Positions 5,458 to 13,175 of a stretch of 21,491 bases of DNA are shown here, one piece after another. Origin of the DNA: an uncultured Eubacteriales bacterium (GTDB lineage Bacteria > Bacillota > Clostridia > Christensenellales > QALW01); the NCBI GenBank assembly GCA_900547955.1, contig URIR01000033.1, forward strand, positions 1 through 21,491, given 5' to 3'. How positions within the stretch are numbered: position 1 is the stretch's first letter; the number at the start of each line of letters is the position of its first letter. Both the position numbers and the translations under genes were made by a program. The notes beneath the pieces are model-generated. The model did not search any database. It was not told the origin of the DNA and worked only from the letters and a program-made list of their open reading frames with translations.

Positions 5458-7322
5458 GAACAGTACTGTCATATCTATTAGCGTATAAATTCAGAATGCT
5501 GCTGGGTTTTTTGCTGAAAATAAGCGGCACTCTGGCCGAATTGGTGCTCCCTCTTATTATGGCGCACATGATTGACAACGTAGTGCCCACGCGCAGCATA
5601 GCTGATTTAACGCTCTGGGGCGTTTTAATGCTTGCCTGCGCCGTCGCCGCGCTCCTGGGCAACGTTTGGGCCAACCGCATGGCCTCCAAGGTGGCGCACG
5701 ATACCACGCAGCGCTTGAGAGCCGATTTATTTGCCAAGACTCTTTCCCTTTCGGCCAGCCAGACCGACAGGGCCACTATACCGTCTCTTGTATCCCGTCT
5801 TTCCTCGGATACATATAATGTGCATAATATGATAGGAATGATGCAGCGGCTGGGGGTGCGCGCGCCCATACTGCTTATAGGGGGAGTCGCCCTGACCTTT
5901 ACCGTCGACCCGGTTCTAGCGCTGGTGCTGCTGGTATCCGTACCCTTTCTGACTCTTATCGTTATCTGGGTATCCAAAAAGGGCATAGTGCTCTATGCGC
6001 GCCTGCAGCGCTCGGTAGATACCATGGTGCGTAAGGTTCGGGACGATTATACCGGCATTCGGGTAATAAAAGCGCTCTCCAAAACCCGTTATGAAAGCGA
6101 CACCTTTAAACAGATAAACCAGGAGGTTGTAAAAAATGAAACCTCCGCGGGCGTTACTACCGGCATAACCTCTCCTACAATGAACGCCCTGCTGAATCTG
6201 GGCATGACCGCGGTGATTTTTGTAGGAGCGTACAGAGTTTCAGGCGGACACGCCATGGTAGGAGATATAATCGCCTTTACCTCCTATTTTACCGTCATTC
6301 TCAACGCCGTGATATCTGTAAGCCGCATATTCGTCAATTTTTCCAAGGGCGGAGCTTCGGCTAAGCGCATACAGGATATTTTATGCCTGCCCGAGGAACT
6401 GCTGACGCTCAAAGAGCAAAGCTTAAGCGCCGATTCCTCCGAGGCTTGCGCTCAGACGGACGCTTCTTATACCAGCGCCGCCAAAGCCTCTTATTCTCAA
6501 AGAGAAAATGCGTTCTCTGTTCCGGCGTTTAAGGAAAATTTGCGCGCGCGCGGTGCATCGGACGGCAATTCTGAATTTATACGCTTTGAGGACGTATCCT
6601 TTTCCTATAACGGCGTTCCGGCGCTCAGGCATATAAGCTTTTGCATAGGCAAGGGAGAATCCTTAGGCATTATAGGAGGCACCGGAAGCGGCAAGAGCAC
6701 TCTGGTCGCCTTGCTTATCCGCTTTTACGACCCGGATGAGGGCCGCATATTTATAGAGGGCAGGGATATCCGCGCCTATGACCGCGCGAGCCTGCGCGAA
6801 AAATTCGGCATAGTTTTTCAAAACGACTTTTTAATGGCCGCCAGCATTGGCGAAAATATCGATTTTGAGCGGGAACTGCCTTTTAGCGCGCTCTCTGCTG
6901 CCGCGCAATATGCCAAGGCCGATTCATTCATTGCTGAGCACGGCGGCTATAACGAGCTTTTGACCGCAAGAGGCTCGAATTTTTCAGGCGGGCAAAAGCA
7001 GCGCCTGCTTATCGCGCGCGCGCTGGCCGGCGGTCCGGAAATACTGATTTTGGACGATTCCTCCAGCGCTCTGGATTATAAAACAGACGCGCAGCTGCGC
7101 CGCGCGCTGCCCGAGCATTTTCCGGATACCACCATAATTATGATTGCACAGCGAATAAGCTCGGTACGTTTTGCCCGGCATATACTGGTCCTGGACCAGG
7201 GAGAAGCCGTAGGCTTCGGCAGGGACGAGGAGCTTATGCGAAATTGCGGCGTATACCGCAGCATATACTCCTCCCAGCATGAAAAGGAGAACGAAGGGGG
7301 GCTTTATAATGCCGGAGCGTAA
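5454..7322 (+). CDS. ABC exporter subunit with degenerate ATP site
   Basis: A 622-residue half-transporter: six-helix membrane domain (about 1-310) followed by an ATPase domain (about 375-600). Walker A GGTGSGKST (408-416) and signature FSGGQ (510-514) are intact. Two catalytic positions are changed: Walker B ends LDD with D535 in place of the catalytic Glu, and the H-loop has Q566 (IAQR) instead of His. This matches the degenerate subunit of heterodimeric multidrug-type exporters such as TM287/288 and BmrCD, which export drugs or peptides. The partner is the next ABC gene. The linker between domains (about 311-374) is unusually long and rich in Ser and Ala, which explains the extra length. 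The ATGA overlap with marR couples expression. Substrate unknown. Confidence 0.93.
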   Translation: MRTVLSYLLAYKFRMLLGFLLKISGTLAELVLPLIMAHMIDNVVPTRSIADLTLWGVLMLACAVAALLGNVWANRMASKVAHDTTQRLRADLFAKTLSLSASQTDRATIPSLVSRLSSDTYNVHNMIGMMQRLGVRAPILLIGGVALTFTVDPVLALVLLVSVPFLTLIVIWVSKKGIVLYARLQRSVDTMVRKVRDDYTGIRVIKALSKTRYESDTFKQINQEVVKNETSAGVTTGITSPTMNALLNLGMTAVIFVGAYRVSGGHAMVGDIIAFTSYFTVILNAVISVSRIFVNFSKGGASAKRIQDILCLPEELLTLKEQSLSADSSEACAQTDASYTSAAKASYSQRENAFSVPAFKENLRARGASDGNSEFIRFEDVSFSYNGVPALRHISFCIGKGESLGIIGGTGSGKSTLVALLIRFYDPDEGRIFIEGRDIRAYDRASLREKFGIVFQNDFLMAASIGENIDFERELPFSALSAAAQYAKADSFIAEHGGYNELLTARGSNFSGGQKQRLLIARALAGGPEILILDDSSSALDYKTDAQLRRALPEHFPDTTIIMIAQRISSVRFARHILVLDQGEAVGFGRDEELMRNCGVYRSIYSSQHEKENEGGLYNAGA

Positions 7323-7491
7323 TGTAAAGCCGCTAGCCAAGCGCAGAGCCAGGCTGTCAGGGCCAAAAAGCGCGCGTATGCGCGCCGCACGTTTTTTCCC
7401 CGGCAGGCGCATGAACGGCTCTAACGCCGCGCGGCGCAGTCGGGAAAAAATTAAAATCTGTTTTGATAGGAGGGAAAAAAGCCATGCATGA
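7309..7491 (+). CDS. Possible small basic protein between the exporter genes
   Basis: A 60-codon frame fills the 161-base gap between the exporter genes, overlapping the end of the first and the start of the second. It starts at an ATG with AAGGGGGG seven bases upstream and would encode a very basic peptide (MPERNVKPLAKRRARLSGPK...), rich in Arg, Lys and Ala, without a membrane segment. The opening resembles the basic N-terminal leader of many second ABC subunits, so it may be a remnant of such a leader, a coupling peptide, or chance. I recognise no family. Confidence 0.3.
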   Translation: MPERNVKPLAKRRARLSGPKSARMRAARFFPGRRMNGSNAARRSREKIKICFDRREKSHA

Positions 7492-9253
7492 CGGCGCAAA
7501 AACGGGAGCATATGTAAAAAAGGACCGGAAAGCCGTCGTTATCCGGCTGGCAGGCTACTTCTTCCGCTATAAATTCCGCGTACTCGCCGCTTTTTTATTA
7601 ATGATAGGAAGCAATCTATTCGCATTGCTGGGCCCGTATCTTTCGGGCGAGGCCATAGACGCGATATCCTCCCCCGGGGGTGTGGATTTTAACGCTGTAG
7701 CCAAATACTGCGTGCTTATGGCGGTATTTTATGTTGTCTCCGCCGTATTGGCCTATCTTCTGTCCATATTGATGATAAATCTGAGCCAGAGGATTGTGCG
7801 GTATATGCGCCAGGAGGTATTTGATAAAATACTTTCCCTGCCGGTAGGCGCTCTTGACCGCGTGCAGGCGGGCGATTTGATAAATCGCATCTCATATGAT
7901 ATAGATACTGTAAACGCCTCGCTCTCAAACGATATTCTCCAGGCGGCTACCGGCATTATATCCGTCGTAGGCGCGCTTATAGGCATGATAGCCGCCTCTC
8001 CGCTTCTGCTGACGGTATTTATTATCACTCTGCCTATTTCTGTAATGATAACCATCCGCAGAAGCAGGACGGTTCGCCCACTGTTCAGAAAGCGTTCGGC
8101 TAAGCTGGCTGAATTGAACGGCTTTTCTGAGGAAATGCTCACGGGCCTTAAAACCATACGCGCCTATGGACGCGAGGAGAAAATACTCCAAAAATTCCGG
8201 CTGAAAAACGACCAGGCCGTGGACGCATATTACGACGCCGACTATTACGGCAGCCTTATAGGCCCCGCGGTAAATTTCGTCAATAATTTAGGAACCGTGC
8301 TTATAAGCACGGCGGGCGCGTTTTTCTTTCTCTTTAAGCTTATCTCAATAGGGGACATTTCGGCGTTCCTGCTCTATTCGCGCAAATTTTCCGGGCCGGT
8401 GAACGAATATGCGAATATTATGGGGGAAATCCAGTCGGCCTTGGCCGCCGCCGAAAGGGTGTTCAGGCTTTTAGACGCTCCCAGCGAGCCGGACGACGCG
8501 CCCGAAGCAATAGAGGCTGAAAACGTGCGCGGGGAAATGCGGTTCAGCAACGTGCGTTTTTCCTATGACGGCAAGGCGGATATAATTAAAAACCTCTCAT
8601 TTGCAGCGCTGCCCGGGCAAACAGTAGCTATAGTAGGCCCCACGGGAGCGGGTAAAACCACCCTTGTAAATTTAATGATGCGTTTTTACGACCCGCAGGG
8701 AGGCAGGATAGAATTGGATGGCCGGGATATCCGCGAATATACGCGCAAAAGCCTGCGCGGAGCGTTTACAATGGTATTGCAGGATACATGGCTGTTTGAA
8801 GGGACGATATATGAAAATATCGCTTACGGCAAGGAAAACGCCTCGCGCGAGGAGGTAGAAAAAGCGGCGCGGGCGGCTCACATTGCGGATTTTATAAATT
8901 CTCTGCCCGATAAATACGACACCATGATAACTGACGGCGGAGAAAATCTTTCAAAGGGCCAGAAGCAGCTTATGACCATAGCGCGGGCCATGCTCTCTCC
9001 GGCGCATATGCTGATTCTGGACGAAGCGACAAGCAATGTGGACACGCGCACCGAGCTGCTTATAAGAGACGCCATGAACACCCTTATGCAGGGACGGACG
9101 TGCTTTGTAATAGCGCATAGGCTTACTACCATACGCAACGCTGACCTTATATTGGTAGTAAAGGACGGAGATATAATAGAGAGCGGCAGGCACGAAGAGC
9201 TTTTGAGCCGGGGAGGCTTCTATTCTGAAATATATTCCTCCCAGTTCAAATAG
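7484..9253 (+). CDS. ABC exporter subunit with catalytic ATP site
   Basis: A 589-residue half-transporter with a six-helix membrane domain (about 20-320) and an ATPase domain (about 350-589). Walker A GPTGAGKTT (385-393), Walker B LILDE with catalytic E514, and H-loop His545 are canonical. The signature is degenerate, LSKGQ (489-493) instead of LSGGQ. Paired with the preceding subunit, this gives one competent site (this Walker B with the partner's FSGGQ) and one degenerate site, as in known heterodimeric exporters. I start at ATG 7484 because AGGAGGG lies nine bases upstream; an in-frame TTG at 7463 would put that SD inside the gene. A terminator at 9309-9337 closes the operon. Substrate unknown. 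Confidence 0.93.
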   Translation: MHDGAKTGAYVKKDRKAVVIRLAGYFFRYKFRVLAAFLLMIGSNLFALLGPYLSGEAIDAISSPGGVDFNAVAKYCVLMAVFYVVSAVLAYLLSILMINLSQRIVRYMRQEVFDKILSLPVGALDRVQAGDLINRISYDIDTVNASLSNDILQAATGIISVVGALIGMIAASPLLLTVFIITLPISVMITIRRSRTVRPLFRKRSAKLAELNGFSEEMLTGLKTIRAYGREEKILQKFRLKNDQAVDAYYDADYYGSLIGPAVNFVNNLGTVLISTAGAFFFLFKLISIGDISAFLLYSRKFSGPVNEYANIMGEIQSALAAAERVFRLLDAPSEPDDAPEAIEAENVRGEMRFSNVRFSYDGKADIIKNLSFAALPGQTVAIVGPTGAGKTTLVNLMMRFYDPQGGRIELDGRDIREYTRKSLRGAFTMVLQDTWLFEGTIYENIAYGKENASREEVEKAARAAHIADFINSLPDKYDTMITDGGENLSKGQKQLMTIARAMLSPAHMLILDEATSNVDTRTELLIRDAMNTLMQGRTCFVIAHRLTTIRNADLILVVKDGDIIESGRHEELLSRGGFYSEIYSSQFK

Positions 9254-9308
9254 CCCTTAAGCGAAAAAATATTCGCGCAACGCACTTAATATATCAGGAT
9301 AAAATTAT

Positions 9309-9337
9309 AAATGGGCTGTTTTTTAAGCAGTCCATTT
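9309..9337 (+). terminator. Terminator of the marR-ABC operon
   Basis: AAATGGGCTG pairs with CAGTCCATTT (one G-U pair) around a TTTTTTAAG loop. The trailing U-run is weak (TTTTAATAT). It is the only hairpin after the second exporter gene. Confidence 0.6.
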
Positions 9338-9400
9338 TAATATCTTAATATATTTATGATTCAAGAGCTACAGATAAATTTACATTTAGCTTTAAGATTA

Positions 9401-9674
9401 GACAATACAATCAAAATACAATGCGTTTTTGCTTTTACTGCCCGTAGCGTCTGCTTTGCTGCGCGGTATTAAAAATACGCCCGATATGTCTTTACCCGCG
9501 CGCCGCGCAATTGTCAACGGGCTTTTGGGCAAAAATCTCCAACTGCAGAACAAAGAGAAATTTCCCGGTTTTGCAAGGAGCAGGGCAAAAAATGCCAAGC
9601 ATTTCAAGGAGGGCAATACGGCAAAAACGAACAATTCATCCTTGCGGGGCGTACTGCGTTCTGGTTGTATTGTC
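9401..9674. mobile_element. MITE-like element, family A, long copy
   Basis: The left end GACAATACAATCAAAA and the right end CTGGTTGTATTGTC are terminal inverted repeats, with a TA on each side (9399-9400 and 9675-9676). The 274-bp body has no recognisable gene and several short inverted pairs. Removing the element and one TA restores a continuous junction. It abuts the stop codon of the small nuclease-like gene. Tc1/mariner-IS630 enzymes insert at TA and are the likely mobilisers; none is encoded in this window. Confidence 0.7.
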
Positions 9675-10123
9675 TAAACAAAATTCAATTTTTCAGGATT
9701 ATGCAGGATATTAATACTATTATCCTCCCGCACCCCTATAATGAAATGGACTAAATGCGCGGCTTTTCTTGAGCCCTTTCCGTGTTTTAATGCGGGCAGG
9801 CCAATTCCAAAATAGCACTCTTCAATATTATTCCCTTTTGTCAGCAGCTCAATATCGTCAGTATAATGATTATCAATAATTAAGCTATGGAGCTTCTCAT
9901 AGTCGGGCAAATAAAATCTGTCCTTATTTTCAAAAAATAAGCATACGCTATTGCGAACGGCAATAATATCAGGATTAATCGCGCCTCTGTTCTTATGAGC
10001 TGACTCCATATTGGGATGCAGCAATCTTCCTGTGCCGCTTTGCGGAAAATCAAAGCAGACAATTTCCCAATTATTATCAAGCAGCCATTTAAGAATGGCC
10101 TTTGTAACCTGTTCCTCACGCAT
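9674..10123 (-). CDS. Small PD-(D/E)XK nuclease-like protein of the R-M operon
   Basis: About 149 residues from the ATG at 10123. A conserved-looking core, NPDIIAV...LFFENKDRF, fits the PD-(D/E)XK nuclease pattern: Asp, then 12 residues, then E-N-K, the metal-binding triad of many restriction enzymes. The ATG at 10123 shares its A with the TGA of the methyltransferase gene (TGATG) and has GGAGAG seven bases upstream, so translation is probably coupled. An ATG 15 bases earlier (10138) is the alternative. Position and motif suggest a restriction subunit or an accessory nuclease of the same system; I do not recognise the exact family. The stop codon TAG borders the MITE at 9401-9674. Confidence 0.7.
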   Translation of the reverse strand: MREEQVTKAILKWLLDNNWEIVCFDFPQSGTGRLLHPNMESAHKNRGAINPDIIAVRNSVCLFFENKDRFYLPDYEKLHSLIIDNHYTDDIELLTKGNNIEECYFGIGLPALKHGKGSRKAAHLVHFIIGVREDNSINILHNPEKLNFV

Positions 10124-12579
10124 CAGCCGTCTCTCCATAGAGAACCATCCGGAAACAAAATAACATCTGCAAAATAGGAATACACGCGAATATGCTTGAC
10201 CTTGGAATAGGCCGAGCCATATCTGACCTGCATCAGATAACGGGGAATTTCCGAGCTATGCAAATCGCTGTAATCTTTAACCAGCAAATTATGCTTGGCG
10301 CTGTTCTTTACATCTCTGAAAAAATCTTCAATAGAGGAGCCGTGCCGGTTATAAACGCGGATTGTCCGCTCTGAATCATCCACCTCTAATTCGCCGAATA
10401 TCAGCACAAGATTATACCTGCGCTCTTCAAAGGTCTGGCCCTCCCGGCAGGCAAGATAATCAATCGCCGCTAATGCTCCGGGATATGGATCGCCCCTGAA
10501 GCGGGCGTTAACCTGATATATTGCCGTATCTTCACGCAGCCTCAGCAGCTCGCCGATTTGATATGAAGCGTTCTCGTATTGGGACAGATAGTTCAATAAA
10601 TATTCGGTAGGAATTTTTGTGACGGCGGTCAGGGGAGACATATCCTCCGGCTGCTTGCCGTTCGCCTTGAGTACAAACTGGTTCTGCATATAATTCCGCT
10701 GTTCACGAATTGTCAAATTACCTAACAGACGCGCTCTGCCGGGTTTTACTCCATATCTGTCTGTAATCGCCAGTATTTCATTAATCGCTTCAAACATTTT
10801 GGTCATACTGGGCGAAGAAGCGTCGGGACAGCCGGGATAATTAACAATATCCGTTTCAAAGCGCAAACCCTTCCTATGAAGGTTGGGGCAAAGCTGCGGA
10901 GAGTCCAAATAAACGTCAATGTCTGACGGGAAATAGTATAGAAGGGCAGGAATTTCATAGATGCTCATTACAGATTCTAACGCACGAAAAATCAATGGAT
11001 TAATTTTATCCCAGACTGGCCTGAGCCCTCTGCGGGTAATAATTGCGCCTTCAGGATAGATATAAAAGGCCGGAACGCCGTTTTCTACAGACGCCGCGAT
11101 TCTCGCAAAACGCTGAAATGCGTTATGTCCGGTACCCGCTTCGGTTGTCATTTCAATGGTGAATACCGGTTCGTTATCCTTTTCTACAATCAAATCGGGC
11201 GCATCCAAATATAAAATCCTTCGGATATGGTCAGGCATGGTATGAAAACGGGTCGGATTGTTCGCGTCGCTTTCATATAGTTTATTTTTGACGATATTTG
11301 AATGACTGAAAAGCGAAGTATGATTGATTATGTAATCGGCAAAGCTTTCAGTACTATACCAAACTCTGTACATTTTTTCCGCCTCCTTTTTTCTAATATC
11401 CTGCGCAATGACCAAAGCGATATGATAAATCATCAACGGAGGAACTGCATTTCCCGTTTGCACTCGCTCCTGAACAATACCGCCTTTAAATACATAGCTG
11501 TCAGGAAAGCTCTGAATTCTGGCCCGCTCTCGAATGCTTAAGCCGCGGGGCTGGGAAGGATGGCCAAACTGGAATTGCGGCCTGATTCCGCCGGCAAGCT
11601 GCGTCGGACTGGGCGCTTCGTTGCTCAGGCGGATACGCTGCTTAAATTTGGGATACATAGGCTTGCCCGGCTGTGTGCCTGCAATTTTAACAATGACGTC
11701 CGGCAAATGATTGGGCGCCGCATGATTATATAGTTTTTTTGCCGGCTTTATAGCGGTAATATTACCCTCGCCGCGCATAATTTTCTGGTATTCAGTTATT
11801 GCCGGCCTGGTATATTGAGCGCAGGCCTGGCTGCTGGATAGCTCGGGCAAATCAGAAATTGCGTCTGCGACTGTTCTGTATCTGCCGGCAAAATCTCCAA
11901 GCGGAAATTTATAAGGAGTGGTAAAGCCTTCGCCGGTACGGACGCCTACAAACATCAAGCGCTGTCTTATTTGGGGCACGCCAAAATCAGCCGCGTTCAG
12001 CATGCCGATAGTAACCTTGTATTGCAGGCGCTCCATGGCCTCCTTTATGCTTTTTTCAAATTGTCCGCCGGCTGTGCTCCTCAGGCCGGACACGTTTTCA
12101 AGAATAATATAGTCCGGCTTAAAAGCCTCTACAAAGCGCATATATTCCTGGAAAAGAAAGTTTCTTTCATCATTATCGTTATGCTTTCGGTTAGCGATGG
12201 AGAAGCCCTGGCAGGGCACTCCGCCGGTAATCAAATGAATCTTTTTGACGCCCTTCTGTTCCAGCAGTTTCTTTAAAAATTCAGGCTCAATTTGTTTGAT
12301 GTCTCCCAGACATCCAATCGCGTTTGGATGATTATACATCCAAGTCTCCATTGCAGGCTGAAAATGGTCAATGCCGATAACAGATTCAAAGCCTGCCCAA
12401 GACGCGCCTACGGCAAACCCCCCGGCGCCGCAGAACAAATCAATCATAGTCAGCTTGCCGGCGTCATGCTTGAAATTATCAATATTCAAATATTGCACAA
12501 AGCCATCATGCAGATAGGAGCTTTTTTCAACGGGTACTGTATTATCCCAGACATTTTGACGTTCTTCTCTTGTTTTCAT
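10123..12579 (-). CDS. C5 cytosine DNA methyltransferase with C-terminal nuclease-like region
   Basis: The 818-residue protein has two halves. Residues 44-395 are a complete C5 methyltransferase: motif I DLFCGAGG (47-54), motif IV PCQGFS (122-127, catalytic C123), ENV (161-163), QIRQR (203-207), a target-recognition region (about 215-345) and motif X GNAVPP (376-381). Residues 403-818 are not a known methyltransferase part. They contain PDLIVEK...FTIEMT (D462, E476), which resembles a PD-(D/E)XK core with Thr in the Lys place, so this half may be a restriction or DNA-recognition module. A strong SD (AAAAAAGGAGG, 11382-11392) sits just before Met403, suggesting two genes fused or internal initiation. 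The small nuclease-like gene follows in overlap. The recognition sequence is unknown. Confidence 0.9.
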   Translation of the reverse strand: MKTREERQNVWDNTVPVEKSSYLHDGFVQYLNIDNFKHDAGKLTMIDLFCGAGGFAVGASWAGFESVIGIDHFQPAMETWMYNHPNAIGCLGDIKQIEPEFLKKLLEQKGVKKIHLITGGVPCQGFSIANRKHNDNDERNFLFQEYMRFVEAFKPDYIILENVSGLRSTAGGQFEKSIKEAMERLQYKVTIGMLNAADFGVPQIRQRLMFVGVRTGEGFTTPYKFPLGDFAGRYRTVADAISDLPELSSSQACAQYTRPAITEYQKIMRGEGNITAIKPAKKLYNHAAPNHLPDVIVKIAGTQPGKPMYPKFKQRIRLSNEAPSPTQLAGGIRPQFQFGHPSQPRGLSIRERARIQSFPDSYVFKGGIVQERVQTGNAVPPLMIYHIALVIAQDIRKKEAEKMYRVWYSTESFADYIINHTSLFSHSNIVKNKLYESDANNPTRFHTMPDHIRRILYLDAPDLIVEKDNEPVFTIEMTTEAGTGHNAFQRFARIAASVENGVPAFYIYPEGAIITRRGLRPVWDKINPLIFRALESVMSIYEIPALLYYFPSDIDVYLDSPQLCPNLHRKGLRFETDIVNYPGCPDASSPSMTKMFEAINEILAITDRYGVKPGRARLLGNLTIREQRNYMQNQFVLKANGKQPEDMSPLTAVTKIPTEYLLNYLSQYENASYQIGELLRLREDTAIYQVNARFRGDPYPGALAAIDYLACREGQTFEERRYNLVLIFGELEVDDSERTIRVYNRHGSSIEDFFRDVKNSAKHNLLVKDYSDLHSSEIPRYLMQVRYGSAYSKVKHIRVYSYFADVILFPDGSLWRDG
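11371..11392 (-). promoter_or_regulatory. Internal Shine-Dalgarno and ATG in the R-M fusion gene
   Basis: On the minus strand AAAAAAGGAGG, eight bases, then the in-frame ATG of Met403. This is as good as any SD in the window and marks the exact boundary between the methyltransferase and the C-terminal half. It could start a separate protein of 416 residues. Confidence 0.6.
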
Positions 12580-12614
12580 TTCAGTTCTATCAATTAATTT
12601 CTAATTTTATCATA

Positions 12615-12641
12615 AGACGGCGACCGTTATAGCCGCCGTCT
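12615..12641. promoter_or_regulatory. Inverted repeat in the R-M operon leader
   Basis: AGACGGCG (12615-12622) and CGCCGTCT (12634-12641) are perfect inverted arms around 11 bases. They lie just downstream of the predicted transcription start and about 36 bases before the ATG. It could be an operator for self-control of the R-M genes or an RNA hairpin; no U-run is present on either side. Confidence 0.5.
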
Positions 12642-12655
12642 ATAAGCTTAAATAA

Positions 12656-12684
12656 ATTATACTACATGCATACTAAAATATCAA
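12656..12684 (-). promoter_or_regulatory. Promoter of the R-M operon
   Basis: On the minus strand TTGATA (12679-12684), 17 bases, TATAAT (12656-12661). The start near 12649 leaves a leader of about 70 bases that includes the inverted repeat. Confidence 0.7.
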
Positions 12685-12689
12685 CATAA

Positions 12690-12940
12690 TATAATGAAAC
12701 GGCGGCGTTATGTCATACAGCGGCGGCAGCATCCGTAAAACCACACAATAAAAGCGTCATATATCTATTTAGGCTTAAACGGTAACCAAAGCGTGCAAGC
12801 GGGCGCTGCAAAGCCGCTGCGCCGGAGTTTACAGTCAAAACGAGCGGATTGCGCCCGGCCAGCAAAAGAGCCCGCCCGACGTACCGTTCGGAATGGTCCA
12901 GGCCACGAACCTGCGCCGCCTCAGCGCGGGCAAGCCGGCG
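12690..12940. other. Intergenic stretch without recognised features
   Basis: Between the R-M promoter and the tRNA-Ala terminator I see no gene with a plausible SD, no tRNA and no clear repeat. The second half is GC-rich (for example GCGGGCGCTGCAAAGCCGC). It may be decayed coding sequence but nothing identifies it. Confidence 0.4.
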
Positions 12941-12943
12941 TCC

Positions 12944-12982
12944 TGCAAAAATAAAGCCGCCGCGGATATATATTCCGCGGCG
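12944..12982 (-). terminator. Terminator of tRNA-Ala
   Basis: On the minus strand CGCCGCGGA and TCCGCGGCG form a perfect 9-bp stem with a 7-base AT loop, followed by GCTTTATTTTTGC. Confidence 0.85.
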
Positions 12983-12985
12983 ACG

Positions 12986-13062
12986 TGGTGGAGATGAGGG
13001 GATTCGAACCCCTGACCTCTTACATGCGAAGCAAGCGCTCTAGCCAGCTGAGCTACACCCCC
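12986..13062 (-). tRNA. tRNA-Ala (anticodon CGC)
   Basis: The acceptor arm GGGGGTG pairs with CATCTCC and includes the G3-U70 pair that identifies alanine tRNAs. The anticodon arm CTTGC/GTAAG holds the loop TTCGCAT (CGC). The T arm is AGGGG-TTCGAAT-CCCCT, the discriminator is A and CCA is encoded. Confidence 0.97.
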
Positions 13063-13073
13063 AAGCTTTTGTT

Positions 13074-13102
13074 ATTTTAGCATTACCGAGGATATTAGTC
13101 AA
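13074..13102 (-). promoter_or_regulatory. Promoter of tRNA-Ala
   Basis: On the minus strand TTGACT (13097-13102), a 17-base spacer and TAAAAT (13074-13079), 11 bases before the tRNA. Confidence 0.8.
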
Positions 13103-13175
13103 CTGAAATTTAACGCCTGATTGAAATACTTTTAAATTTGCGCGTACTGCCGGCGTCTGTTAAACAAAGCTGCAG

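Noticed and set aside
9429..9677. Open frame inside the long family A MITE
   Set aside because: Composition is arbitrary, there is no SD, and it ends in the terminal repeat. Not transposase-like.
12849..13043. Open frame reading GDEGIRTPDLLHAKQAL at its end
   Set aside because: This is the usual false translation of the strand opposite a tRNA; the DNA there is tRNA-Ala.
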